Below the pieces are notes generated by a model. The model did not search any database and had not been told where the DNA came from. It saw nothing but the letters and a program-made list of their open reading frames with translations. A DNA stretch of 64,000 nucleotides from Bacteroidales bacterium UBA2287 (lineage in GTDB: Bacteria > Bacteroidota > Bacteroidia > Bacteroidales > Tenuifilaceae): contig DDWL01000019.1 of NCBI GenBank assembly GCA_002345675.1, positions 13,711-77,710 on the forward strand. The letters are read 5' to 3'. Below are positions 1 to 9,654 of this stretch, piece by piece (the first letter of the stretch is position 1; each line of letters begins with the position of its first letter). Position numbers and translations under genes: made by a program.

Positions 1-72
1 GTTCGCGAAGCTTATGGTGATGGAACTTACGTTTATACTGAGAAAGTATGGTGGGCCGGGGGCACACGTTAA
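1..72 (+). CDS. C-terminal end of an unidentified protein (partial)
   Basis: The open frame that begins at base 1 reads 23 residues ending in KVWWAGGTR and stops with TAA at 70-72. The upstream part lies outside the window. The family cannot be recognised from so short a tail. It is 36 bp from the following lipoprotein gene on the same strand, so the two may share a transcript. Because a lipoprotein also follows the SusCD pair at 6.4-11.3 kb, this tail may belong to another outer-membrane uptake locus, but that is only inference from layout. Confidence 0.5.
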   Translation, partial: VREAYGDGTYVYTEKVWWAGGTR

Positions 73-108
73 TCTTGGTTTATTTGCTAACTAAAAAATA
101 ATTGACAA

Positions 109-1323
109 ATGAAAACATTTAAAATAATTGGTTTGCTTGCTGTAATGGTGCTTACCTTATGGTCATGTGAAACAGAAATAGAAGATCCTGCTGGTGTAAG
201 GGGGAGTGGCGAGACAGCTATAACATTCTCTGTTCCCAGTGGAAACTTTACTCCACACGAAAAGGTAGAGTTCGACATTATCTTAACCGGTGCAGCAGGT
301 GTTAGTACTGTTACTGTAAGGCATATTGGAGGTACAAATATTGCAGATGCAACTGTAGTACCTCCAATTCCTGGAACAATTCCAGCTCAAGCAGCGTTCG
401 ACTTAACAGTTGCCGATGGCAAAGCCCTATTCTCAAAAACTTTAGCCGAACTTGGCTTGGCTGCAATTGGTTCAAAAATTACGATTGTAGCAGAGATAAC
501 AAAAGATGGTGGCAAGTTATTTAAAGCGCTAACCATAACCATTGTGTCGCCTGTTACTATAGTTAGTACTGGTGGAGCAATTCCGAGTGGAGCAACTGCA
601 GCAAATGGTACAATTGTTAACCAAATAGGAACAGCTGCTACTACTAATGTAAATGTTATTTACTCCATTGCTTTTACAAAAACTAGCATTGCGATTGATA
701 GCCTTAAAGTTCACAGAAGAATTGGGACTACAGGAGATGGTGCCATCCTGCCAAAACCATCAGGTGCTTGGCTTACCCCAAAGGATACCATTAAAATAAA
801 CGGTGCTAATTTTGTTGGAGGCAATAACGTTCAGCATCGAATTCAGGTGTTTTCGAATGGGGTTTCCACATTTTCGGCATGGAGAGCAGTTACAGTAACC
901 AAACACCCATTCCCAAGTGTAAGTGCTGCTATTAACCTTAAAGCAGCTTCAAATGTGTACAATCTTGTTGAAAACAAGTTCGCAGTTGATAGCGCTACAA
1001 CCGACATTAGATTGCTACCAATGGCCGCCGACAACATTTTTAACATTGATTCGAGAACAGAAGCTAAGTTTGTGAAAACAACCAAAGCTGAATACGACAA
1101 CAACGACATTGTTAAGTTGAAAAAAGCTTTCGACACTGCAGCGCCAGCTTCGGTACTTACTCAAATAACTGATGTTGAGGCAAACGATTATTATATTTAC
1201 AAGGTTGTAAGACCAGGTACACCAACTGCAACAACTAAGTACGGAGTTATACTAATTTCAAGTGTTGTTAGAACAAATATTGATAACAACGATAACCTTA
1301 CCTTTACTTACAGGTACGAATAA
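109..1323 (+). CDS. Surface lipoprotein of unknown function
   Basis: The 404-residue protein begins with a lysine-poor hydrophobic signal and a lipobox-like LWSC with Cys at residue 20, so it should be lipidated and exported. The mature part is rich in Thr, Val, Ala and Gly, with Ig-like beta character around residues 35-150, and I do not recognise a family. It is the last gene before a strong terminator and follows a truncated gene closely, resembling the lipoprotein gene that trails the second SusCD pair in this window. A role as an accessory ligand-binding lipoprotein of a SusCD system is inference only. Confidence 0.75.
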   Translation: MKTFKIIGLLAVMVLTLWSCETEIEDPAGVRGSGETAITFSVPSGNFTPHEKVEFDIILTGAAGVSTVTVRHIGGTNIADATVVPPIPGTIPAQAAFDLTVADGKALFSKTLAELGLAAIGSKITIVAEITKDGGKLFKALTITIVSPVTIVSTGGAIPSGATAANGTIVNQIGTAATTNVNVIYSIAFTKTSIAIDSLKVHRRIGTTGDGAILPKPSGAWLTPKDTIKINGANFVGGNNVQHRIQVFSNGVSTFSAWRAVTVTKHPFPSVSAAINLKAASNVYNLVENKFAVDSATTDIRLLPMAADNIFNIDSRTEAKFVKTTKAEYDNNDIVKLKKAFDTAAPASVLTQITDVEANDYYIYKVVRPGTPTATTKYGVILISSVVRTNIDNNDNLTFTYRYE

Positions 1324-1343
1324 TTCCGAATAACTACTATATG

Positions 1344-1378
1344 AAAAAATGCCTAGCCATGCTAGGCATTTTTTTTTT
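1344..1378 (+). terminator. Intrinsic terminator after the lipoprotein gene
   Basis: The arms AAAAAATGCCTAGC and GCTAGGCATTTTTT pair perfectly around a 3-nt loop and run into a T tract, 20 bp after the stop codon of the 404-residue lipoprotein. Confidence 0.85.
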
Positions 1379-1405
1379 ACATTCCTCAAAATAAACCTCT
1401 AAAAA

Positions 1406-1436
1406 TTTGATATAACAATTGATTACCCTAAATTAC
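1406..1436 (+). promoter_or_regulatory. Bacteroidetes-type promoter of the first susC gene
   Basis: TTTG at 1406-1409 is separated by exactly 19 nt from TAAATTAC at 1429-1436, matching the known Bacteroidetes -33/-7 pattern (TTTG, TAnnTTTG) with a variant -7 box. The same arrangement and much of the spacer recur upstream of the second susC gene, which supports it. The start codon is 42 nt downstream of the -7 box. Confidence 0.6.
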
Positions 1437-1477
1437 TCGTGTTTTAAACAACCCTAATTAATCCTAAATTTTAACCT

Positions 1478-4400
1478 ATGAAAAAACTATGTGCATTCCT
1501 TGCATGTTTTGTGTTTGTTGGAGTCAGCCTCCTTCAAGCGCAAACAGTGCAAATCACTGGTACTGTTAGCAGTACCGAGGAAGGTCCTTTACCTGGTGTT
1601 TCAATCATTGTAAAGGGAACTACTGTAGGAACAACCACCGATGGGGCAGGTAATTACTCCATAAATGTTCCTGCAAACGCCTCAACACTAACCTTTAGTT
1701 TTATGGGCTACAAAACCCAAGACGTTGCTATTGCTGGACGGAAGGTTATTGAAGTAGCTTTAGAAATGGACGCTCTTGCATTAGAAGAGATTGTTGTAAC
1801 CGCTATGGGTATTACTCGCGAAAAAAAATCGTTAGGGTACGCTGTTCAGGAAGTTAAGGGTGAAGATGTAAACCTAAGTAAAGGCGACAACTTCTTGTCT
1901 CAGCTTTCGGGTAGAGTCGCTGGTGTTAATGTAAAATCTAACACTAACTTCGGGGGCTCCAACAACATTGTTATTCGTGGGTCCTCTTCGTTAACAGGTA
2001 ATAACCAGGCTCTATTTGTTGTTGATGGTATTCCTGTTGATAACTCACAAACAAATAATGGTGGTCAGACAACAGGTCGTAATGGATATGACTATGGTAA
2101 CGCAGCATCTGACATTAACCCAAATGACATTGAATCAATCACCGTTTTAAAAGGCGCTGCTGCAACTGCCCTTTATGGTTCACGTGCAGCCAACGGAGTT
2201 ATTCTTATTATAACTAAAAAAGGGACTGATACTGGCTCCAAGGGACCTCAAGTTAAGTTAAGTTCAAACATAACTTTCAGCACCATGGATAAAAGTACAT
2301 TTCCTAAATACCAAAATAAATACGGCGCTGGCTATGGGAAATACTATTATAGTGGTTTTGATGAAGACCCAGAAGATGGTATACCAGATGATGGCAGCGA
2401 ATATTTTGGCTTTGAATATTACGGAGATGTTGATGGTGATGGAAATGTTGATTATACTGTTCCCTACTATGAGGATGGTTCACGTGGTGAAAAATTTAAC
2501 CCTTCCTTAATGGTTTTCCAATGGGACGCACTTTATCCCGAATCGCCAAACTATATGAAGGCTACTCCATGGATTGCTGGTGCTAACGGACCCGACACAT
2601 TCTTCGGAAATGGCTATATAAACTCTCAGAACATTGAAATTGCGGGAGGTAATGAAAGTACAACCTATCGATTGGGTTACACATACTTCGATCAAGGTGG
2701 TATTATGCCAAATAGTTATTTGACAAAGAATAACGTTATTTTTACTGGATCTCAGAAATTATTTAACAATAAAGTAACCGTTTCTTCATCGGCAAATTAT
2801 ATTAAAACTAGTGGTATTGGTCGTCCTTCAACCGGGTATTCAGACAACATTATGTCCTCATTCCGTCAGTGGTATCAGGTTAATACTGATATCAAACAGC
2901 AGAAGGAAATGTATGAACTAACAAATAGCAACGTCACTTGGAATCCAGTTAGTTACGACAATACAGCACCAGCATATTGGGATAATCCATACTGGGTGCG
3001 TTACAAAAACTACGAAACTGATGGTAGAAGTCGTTTTATAGGTTATGCACAGTTCGACTGGGATATTAATAGCGATTTTAAAGCAATGGGACGTTATGCT
3101 ATTGATGGGTATAGTGAACTACAAGAGGAACGGAAAGCTATAGGTTCGGGTTCGGGTGAATTTGGAGTAAATCGCCCAGATGTAACATCGGGGTATAGCC
3201 GTTTTAGCCGCGATTTTCAGGAATCTAACCTCGATTTCATGCTAAATTATCGCAAAAAAATAGCCGATGTAATTGATTTATCGGCACTGGTAGGTACTAA
3301 CATTCGCCGTACTAGGTCTGAGTCGGTTTATGCTTCAACCAATAATGGGCTAGCCGTTCCCAATTTATTTTCTTTAAATAATACTGTAGACCCCCAAGAT
3401 CTTCCTGAAGAATCGATAAGAGAAATTGGCGTAAATGGTATTTTTGGAAGTGTTTCTTTGGGACTTTTAGACACCTATTTTATTGATGCTACTGTACGTA
3501 GAGACCAATCGTCCTCTTTGCCAGCTGAAAACAATGCTTACCTCTATCCATCGATTACTGGTAGCATTCTTTTTTCTAATTTAATTAAGCAAGATTGGCT
3601 TTCGCTTGGTAAGGTAAGGTTAAATTACGCTGAGGTTGGGAGTAGCGCGCCTGCTTTAAGTGTTAAGGATACATATAGAGCAATATTTCCATTAAGTGGC
3701 AACTCACTGGCTACTGTTCCAAACACCAAACTTAATCCAAATCTAAAACCTGAGCGTCAGCGCGCTCTTGAAGGAGGCTTGGAAATGAACTTCTTCAAAA
3801 ACAGAGTTGGATTCGATTTGGCTTTTTACAAGAATAATACTGTTGACCAGCTAATGCCAGTATCTATTTCATATGCAACAGGATTTGCAAGTAAATGGGT
3901 AAATGCAGGCGAAATTGAAAATAAAGGTATTGAATTACAATTGAATGGCACACCAATAAAATCATCCGACTTTAGTTGGAGTATCAACTTAAACTGGGCT
4001 AAAAACCAGAATAAGGTTGTTGAACTTTATACGGATGAGACTGGAAACAAGGTTACAAATCTTGAGATAGCTAGCCTTCAAGGAGGAGTTTCAATTAATG
4101 CAACCGTTGGGCAACCTTATGGTACAATTCAGGGAACCGATTTTCTATACCATGATAATGGAGGTAAACTGATCAATCCTACTAATGGAAGATACTTAAA
4201 GTCATCAACAAACGATGTAGTAATTGGCGATGTTAATCCCGATTGGAATGCTGGTATAAGAAACTCGTTCAAGTACAAGAACATTGCCCTTAGCTTCCTT
4301 ATTGATATGCAACAGGGTGGCGATATTTTCTCGTTAGACCTATGGTACGGAATGGGAACTGGTTTATATGAGGAAACCGCTGGTACAAATGATTTGGGTA

Positions 4401-4834
4401 ACGATATGCGGGATCCTATTGTGTGGAACTCAGCTGACCATACTCAAGCAGGAGGTTACGCTCCAACTAGTGGCGGTGTAATTGAAGAAGGTGTACTGGC
4501 CGATGGATCTGCAAACTGGGTTCGACGTAATCAGGAAAATTACAATGCAATTGGTTGGGCAAGAGACCCCAACGCAAGGTTTATTTACGATGCTTCTTAC
4601 ATCAAATTAAGGGAACTTGCTATAACCTACACTTTACCTAAGAACCTTGTAAGTAAAATTTCGATGGCAGGTGCATCAGTTAGTTTTGTGGGTTCAAACC
4701 TATGGATTATCCATAAGAATCTCCCATACGCTGATCCTGAAGCAAGCCAAGGTGCCGGAAATATTCAGGGATGGCAGTCGGGCGTTATGCCAGCTACACG
4801 TAACTTTGGATTTACTTTAAATCTTCAATTTTAA
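1478..4834 (+). CDS. SusC/RagA-family TonB-dependent outer-membrane transporter
   Basis: This 1118-residue protein forms the outer-membrane barrel of a SusCD pair that imports oligomers with energy from TonB. A signal peptide ends near QAQ (residues 20-22), then a carboxypeptidase-regulatory-like domain (about 25-110), the conserved EEIVVTAMG segment, a plug domain (about 115-240, with GSRAANGVILI) and a beta barrel ending in an aromatic residue (LNLQF). An acidic loop near residues 315-325 contains DVDGDGNVDY, which resembles a calcium-binding loop. The SusD partner follows after 11 bp. No polysaccharide-degrading enzyme is adjacent, so the substrate cannot be assigned; a peptide or small glycan is possible. 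Confidence 0.95.
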   Translation: MKKLCAFLACFVFVGVSLLQAQTVQITGTVSSTEEGPLPGVSIIVKGTTVGTTTDGAGNYSINVPANASTLTFSFMGYKTQDVAIAGRKVIEVALEMDALALEEIVVTAMGITREKKSLGYAVQEVKGEDVNLSKGDNFLSQLSGRVAGVNVKSNTNFGGSNNIVIRGSSSLTGNNQALFVVDGIPVDNSQTNNGGQTTGRNGYDYGNAASDINPNDIESITVLKGAAATALYGSRAANGVILIITKKGTDTGSKGPQVKLSSNITFSTMDKSTFPKYQNKYGAGYGKYYYSGFDEDPEDGIPDDGSEYFGFEYYGDVDGDGNVDYTVPYYEDGSRGEKFNPSLMVFQWDALYPESPNYMKATPWIAGANGPDTFFGNGYINSQNIEIAGGNESTTYRLGYTYFDQGGIMPNSYLTKNNVIFTGSQKLFNNKVTVSSSANYIKTSGIGRPSTGYSDNIMSSFRQWYQVNTDIKQQKEMYELTNSNVTWNPVSYDNTAPAYWDNPYWVRYKNYETDGRSRFIGYAQFDWDINSDFKAMGRYAIDGYSELQEERKAIGSGSGEFGVNRPDVTSGYSRFSRDFQESNLDFMLNYRKKIADVIDLSALVGTNIRRTRSESVYASTNNGLAVPNLFSLNNTVDPQDLPEESIREIGVNGIFGSVSLGLLDTYFIDATVRRDQSSSLPAENNAYLYPSITGSILFSNLIKQDWLSLGKVRLNYAEVGSSAPALSVKDTYRAIFPLSGNSLATVPNTKLNPNLKPERQRALEGGLEMNFFKNRVGFDLAFYKNNTVDQLMPVSISYATGFASKWVNAGEIENKGIELQLNGTPIKSSDFSWSINLNWAKNQNKVVELYTDETGNKVTNLEIASLQGGVSINATVGQPYGTIQGTDFLYHDNGGKLINPTNGRYLKSSTNDVVIGDVNPDWNAGIRNSFKYKNIALSFLIDMQQGGDIFSLDLWYGMGTGLYEETAGTNDLGNDMRDPIVWNSADHTQAGGYAPTSGGVIEEGVLADGSANWVRRNQENYNAIGWARDPNARFIYDASYIKLRELAITYTLPKNLVSKISMAGASVSFVGSNLWIIHKNLPYADPEASQGAGNIQGWQSGVMPATRNFGFTLNLQF

Positions 4835-4845
4835 ATAAAATAGCT

Positions 4846-6291
4846 ATGAAAAGAATATTGTTAACTATGTCGGTTCTGGTGTTTGTTGTTACAGCTTGTA
4901 CCGATAAATTTGAAGATTATAATACTGACAAAAAGAATCCGGAAATTGTTCCAGGGCCAGCGCTTGTCTCTAATGCACAAAAAGAGCTGTCAGACTATTT
5001 AAATAACACCAATGTGAACGTCAACATTTTCTTGATGATGTCGCAGTACTGGACCGAAACTACTTATATTGATGAAGCTAATTACGATTTAACTAATCGT
5101 AATATTTCAACCAATATTTGGTCAAGGCTTTACTTAAGGGTTTTAACTGACCTAAAAGAAGCTAAGAAGATTATCGAAGTTACTGAAGAACTTCCTTCAC
5201 CTGCAAATCCACATCCTGAAATAGTGAAGAAAAATCAACTTCAGATAATTGAACTGTTAAATATTTACACATGGGCTCACCTTGTTGATGTATTTGGTGC
5301 TATACCCTATACTCAGGCGTTAAATCCAAATAACGTATATCCAGTTTATGATGGAGGAAAAGCCGTTTATACTGATTTATTTACTCGGCTGAATTTAGCA
5401 TTAGCAAATCTCGATGCAACTGAGGCTAGTTTTGGATCGGCAGACCTATACTATGGTGGCAATGTTTCTAAATGGATAAAATTTGGGAACTCTCTAAAAG
5501 TAAAATTAGCCATAATTACAGCCGACGACGATGATGCTGCCTCTAAAGCTGCTGTTGAGGCTGCTGTTGCAAATGTATTTAGTTCAAACGACGACAATTG
5601 TCTTATGTCCTATATGTCATCTGCTCCTAATTATAACCAATTGTATGCTGATTTGGTTGCTTCTGGTCGTCACGATTTTGTACCTGCCAACACAATTGTT
5701 GATGTAATGAATACCTTGGTTGATCCTCGTAGAGAAGCTTACTTTACATTATATTCAGGAAGTTACCTCGGTGGCACATACGGATACCCAAATTCATGGA
5801 GCCAATATTCGCACATAGCAGATGTAATTCATGAACCTGATTTCCCTGGCATTATAATGACCTACCCCGAAATTTGTTTCTATTTGGCTGAAGCTGCCGA
5901 AAGAAATTACGATGTCAATGGTACTGCTGAGTATTGGTATAATAATGGAATTACTGCTTCGTTTGATTATTGGGGAGTTGCTGGTGCGGCAACATATTTA
6001 GCAACACCCGAAGTTGCCTATACTACTGCCGCAGGCACATGGAGACAAAAAATTGGCATTCAATCGTGGATAGCCAACTATGTTAACGGTACTGTAGGTT
6101 ACAACAACTGGCGCAGGTTAGATTTCCCGATTTTAAATATTCCTGAATTTGCTACTGATTATTCAGATATTCCCGTTCGCTTTACTTTCCCAATTAACGA
6201 GCAGACTCTAAATAGTGTTAACTATAATGCTGCATCGGCTATGATTGGTGGCGATTTAATATCTACCAAGTTATTTTGGGATAAGTATTAG
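4846..6291 (+). CDS. SusD/RagB-like nutrient-binding lipoprotein
   Basis: The 481-residue protein has a signal peptide and lipobox VTAC (Cys18), followed by the typical early segment DKFEDYNTDKKNP of the SusD-like_2 group. Characteristic internal pieces are the HLVDVFGAIPYTQAL helix and KWIKFGNSLKVKLA. It sits on the cell surface as the lid of the preceding SusC barrel and captures ligand. It begins 11 bp after the SusC stop and is followed by a strong terminator, so the pair is probably a complete two-gene operon. Confidence 0.93.
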   Translation: MKRILLTMSVLVFVVTACTDKFEDYNTDKKNPEIVPGPALVSNAQKELSDYLNNTNVNVNIFLMMSQYWTETTYIDEANYDLTNRNISTNIWSRLYLRVLTDLKEAKKIIEVTEELPSPANPHPEIVKKNQLQIIELLNIYTWAHLVDVFGAIPYTQALNPNNVYPVYDGGKAVYTDLFTRLNLALANLDATEASFGSADLYYGGNVSKWIKFGNSLKVKLAIITADDDDAASKAAVEAAVANVFSSNDDNCLMSYMSSAPNYNQLYADLVASGRHDFVPANTIVDVMNTLVDPRREAYFTLYSGSYLGGTYGYPNSWSQYSHIADVIHEPDFPGIIMTYPEICFYLAEAAERNYDVNGTAEYWYNNGITASFDYWGVAGAATYLATPEVAYTTAAGTWRQKIGIQSWIANYVNGTVGYNNWRRLDFPILNIPEFATDYSDIPVRFTFPINEQTLNSVNYNAASAMIGGDLISTKLFWDKY

Positions 6292-6310
6292 AGATCGCCT
6301 ATATGTATTA

Positions 6311-6347
6311 AAAAAGAGGCTGCCCTTTATGGGCAGCCTCTTTTTTA
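6311..6347 (+). terminator. Intrinsic terminator after the first SusCD pair
   Basis: AAAAAGAGGCTGCCC (6311-6325) and GGGCAGCCTCTTTTT (6331-6345) form a perfect 15-bp stem with a 5-nt loop and a T-run, 19 bp after the susD stop. Confidence 0.9.
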
Positions 6348-6378
6348 ATGAGTTTACTTTAAAAAAAAACACTGAAAA

Positions 6379-6409
6379 TTTGATTTAACAAAGGATTAAC
6401 TTAAATTAG
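6379..6409 (+). promoter_or_regulatory. Bacteroidetes-type promoter of the second susC gene
   Basis: TTTG at 6379-6382 lies exactly 19 nt before TAAATTAG at 6402-6409. The -33 surroundings (AAAATTTGAT) and the -7 surroundings match those at 1406-1436, so the two tandem loci keep the same promoter. Confidence 0.6.
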
Positions 6410-6451
6410 CTCCGTGAAAAAAAATATACATTTTAACCTAAAAATTAATCT

Positions 6452-9400
6452 ATGAAAAGACTATGCGCATTTCTTGCAGTCTTTGTGTTTGTTGGAATCA
6501 ATCTCCTACATGCACAAAACGTGCAAATTACAGGTACTGTTTCTAGTGCCGCCGAAGGTCCTATGCCAGGTGTTACTGTCATTCTGAAAGGGACAACAGT
6601 TGGTGCAATATCTGACTTAGATGGTAAATATACCATTAACGTTCCAGTAAATGCAACAACTCTTATTTACAGTTTCATGGGTTATAAAGCTCAAGAAGTT
6701 GAAATAGCTGGAAGAAAAGTTATTGACGTGGTACTTGTTTCGGATGCCCATGAACTCGATGCTGTAGTTGTTACAGCTATCGGTATTCAACGAACTCAAA
6801 AGTCGTTAGGGTATGCTGTAACACAAGTTGAACCCGATAAAGCACTTCAAAAAGCTGAACCCGATGCGCTAAGAGCACTTGAAGGTAAAATTCCTGGTGT
6901 TCAAATCTCATCAACCAGCGGCTCGGCAGGTAGCGCTACACGTATTACCATTCGTGGTAACTCATCGTTCCTTGGAAACAACCAGCCTCTTTTTGTTGTT
7001 GATAATATTCCCTACAGCAACGATCAGATAAGCACCTCGAACCAGTTAACCTCCAGCGGTGGTGCATACGGCTCAGGCTTTTCCACATTAGACCCTAACG
7101 ACATTGAGACTATAAACGTGCTTAAGGGTGCTGCTGCTGCTGCACTATATGGATCAAGAGCTGCAAATGGCGCAGTAATTATTACAACCAAGTCGGGCTC
7201 AAAGAAAAAACGCCCAAGCCAAAAAGGCTTTGAAGTATCCTTTGTAAACTCCTATTCAATGGAAACCATTGGCGCACTTCCTGAATACCAAAATACATTT
7301 GGAGCAGGTGTTGATTTCAAGGCAATAGGTGCAAATGGCTCGTGGGGTGCTCCATTCTCCGAAGTTGACTCGATACCCACTTGGCCTGGCTACCAAGCCG
7401 CTTACCCCGATATTTTCGGCCCAAAAGTTGCTTATAAAGCTTATCCAAATAACGTAAAAGATCTTTTTGATACCGGTAAAATTATCGAATCGTCGGTTAA
7501 CGTTGCAAGCGTTTCAGAAAAGGGCGCGTTTAATACTACAATTTCACGATTAATTCAGGATGGTTATATCCCTTACTCAGGTTTTGAAAGGTATAGTGTT
7601 AGTGCTGGGGGTAACCAAAAACTCGACAATGGTTTAAGAGTAGGTGGAAATGTTTCCTACTCAAACTCAAAGCAAGACGGTCCAATGTTTGGTAATAACC
7701 AGTTTACAGGTGCAGCATCGTCGTTTGCTCGCACCCTAATTCTTGCTCGCAACTGGGATATGACAACCCCATTCGAAACACCCACCGGTGCTAGTTTAAT
7801 GATGGTTGGTTCGCAGGCCGACAACCCCTTATGGTCGTGGAAGTACAACACCATTAAAACCACCATGGATCGTTCGGTTGCTGGTTTTAATACAGGATAC
7901 AATTTAACAAGTTGGTTGTCGGCCGATTATCAAATCGGTATCAACAGGTTTGCACAACATCGCCAAGAGGTAACCAATATAGGTTCGCGTGGAGCAGAGG
8001 GACTTGGAAAAATTAAAGAGGACGACTACTCAACCACCGAAATTGAGTCGAACTTTATGTTTACAATTACAAAAAAGGTTGGCGAAGATATTGCAATAAA
8101 AGGAATTGTTGGTCATAACGTAAACCAACGTACAAGCGTACGGCAAGTAATAGAAGGTAAAGAAATGAAGAATCCAGGTATTTACCATTTAGAAAACACT
8201 GTTTACCACGAAGCAACTAGAACAAATTGGGAACGCAGAAGACTTTATGGTATATATACTGATATTTCGTTAGAATATAAAAATTACTTATTCTTAAACC
8301 TAACTGGGCGAAACGATTTTTCGTCGACATTGCCAAAAGAAAATAGAAGTTTCTTCTATCCTGCAGTTTCTTCAGCTTTTGTTTTCTCCGATGCATTTAA
8401 TTTAAGCAACGACATATTTACTTTGGGTAGAGTTCGTGCAAGTTGGGCAAAGGTTGGAAACGATGCCGACCCATACTACGTTAGCGGTTTTTATGAAATA
8501 GGTACCCCATGGAATGGACTTTCAACCCTAACCCTTCCAACCTACACTTTCGATCCAAACCTTTCACCAGAATTCACAACAGAAATTGAGTTTGGAGGCG
8601 AATTTCAGTTTTTTAAAGAAAGAGTTAATATCGATATAGCCTGGTACAAACGAAGTACAACTGACCAAATTGCCCCTATAAGTTTACCCTATAGCACAGG
8701 GGGTGGTTCGTACTATACTAACTTTGGAGAACTTCAGAACACAGGTATTGAAATTGGGTTGAATGTAACTCCTGTAAAAATGGAGAACTCGTTAAAATGG
8801 GACGCATTTGTTTCCTATACAAAAAATAAAAGTTTAGTAGTGTCGCTTACTGAGGGGGTTGAAAGACTTCAACTATATACTGGCTCCTCAGGTGGCCCAT
8901 TCCCAACCTTAGAGCCAGGAAAACCCTATGGAATCCTTCGTGGGTCAGTTGCTCTTCGCGACAGCGATGGAAACTACTTAATTAACCCAGCCGATGGAAC
9001 AATTATTGCAGATACTGAAGTAAAACAAATTGGAGATCCTAACCCCGACTTTATTTCAAGTATTTCAAATACGCTTTCATTTAAGGGTATTTCGATTGGC
9101 TTTGTAATGGACTTCTCGGTAGGTGGCGATGTATACGCAGGTACAATTGAATCGCTCTTAGGTAGAGGTGTTACTAGAGATACTGAGAATCGCTATGGAA
9201 CTCGTATTATTCCTGGTTTCTACGGCGACCCTGATACTGGATTACCAATTTTAGATGGCTTAGGTAACAAAATTCCTAACAGCATTCAGCTAAATGAAAA
9301 CAACCTTTGGTTTGGTAACACTTTTGCTGTTAACACTGTTGATGAGTTTAACGTTTACGATGCAACTGTATATAGGTTAAGAGAAGTAACTATAGGTTAC

Positions 9401-9616
9401 GAAATGCCTAAAGCATGGTTTAGTAAAATATTTATTGGTTCGGCAAATATTTCATTTGTTGCCCGTAACTTATGGTTTGATGCGCCCAATACACCTGAGT
9501 ATTGCAACTACGACCCAGCTGCTAACACATTTGGAGCTTCTAATGTTCAAGGTATTGAATATGAGGTAGCCCCTTCGGTTAAAAGGTATGGTTTTAACCT
9601 AAGGCTTACCTTTTAA
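6452..9616 (+). CDS. SusC/RagA-family TonB-dependent outer-membrane transporter
   Basis: At 1054 residues this is a paralogue of the SusC protein at 1.5-4.8 kb. The first about 110 residues (signal peptide MKRLCAFLAVFVFVG, regulatory-like domain with GTTVG and FMGYKAQ) are very similar, while plug and barrel diverge. The plug contains LYGSRAANGAVIITTK, and the barrel ends in LRLTF with a terminal Phe as expected for BAM-dependent assembly. It lacks the acidic DGDGN loop of its neighbour. The SusD partner begins 38 bp downstream. The substrate is unknown. Confidence 0.95.
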   Translation: MKRLCAFLAVFVFVGINLLHAQNVQITGTVSSAAEGPMPGVTVILKGTTVGAISDLDGKYTINVPVNATTLIYSFMGYKAQEVEIAGRKVIDVVLVSDAHELDAVVVTAIGIQRTQKSLGYAVTQVEPDKALQKAEPDALRALEGKIPGVQISSTSGSAGSATRITIRGNSSFLGNNQPLFVVDNIPYSNDQISTSNQLTSSGGAYGSGFSTLDPNDIETINVLKGAAAAALYGSRAANGAVIITTKSGSKKKRPSQKGFEVSFVNSYSMETIGALPEYQNTFGAGVDFKAIGANGSWGAPFSEVDSIPTWPGYQAAYPDIFGPKVAYKAYPNNVKDLFDTGKIIESSVNVASVSEKGAFNTTISRLIQDGYIPYSGFERYSVSAGGNQKLDNGLRVGGNVSYSNSKQDGPMFGNNQFTGAASSFARTLILARNWDMTTPFETPTGASLMMVGSQADNPLWSWKYNTIKTTMDRSVAGFNTGYNLTSWLSADYQIGINRFAQHRQEVTNIGSRGAEGLGKIKEDDYSTTEIESNFMFTITKKVGEDIAIKGIVGHNVNQRTSVRQVIEGKEMKNPGIYHLENTVYHEATRTNWERRRLYGIYTDISLEYKNYLFLNLTGRNDFSSTLPKENRSFFYPAVSSAFVFSDAFNLSNDIFTLGRVRASWAKVGNDADPYYVSGFYEIGTPWNGLSTLTLPTYTFDPNLSPEFTTEIEFGGEFQFFKERVNIDIAWYKRSTTDQIAPISLPYSTGGGSYYTNFGELQNTGIEIGLNVTPVKMENSLKWDAFVSYTKNKSLVVSLTEGVERLQLYTGSSGGPFPTLEPGKPYGILRGSVALRDSDGNYLINPADGTIIADTEVKQIGDPNPDFISSISNTLSFKGISIGFVMDFSVGGDVYAGTIESLLGRGVTRDTENRYGTRIIPGFYGDPDTGLPILDGLGNKIPNSIQLNENNLWFGNTFAVNTVDEFNVYDATVYRLREVTIGYEMPKAWFSKIFIGSANISFVARNLWFDAPNTPEYCNYDPAANTFGASNVQGIEYEVAPSVKRYGFNLRLTF

Positions 9617-9654
9617 GCATACAAACAGTTTATTAATAATATAAATTTTGAACA

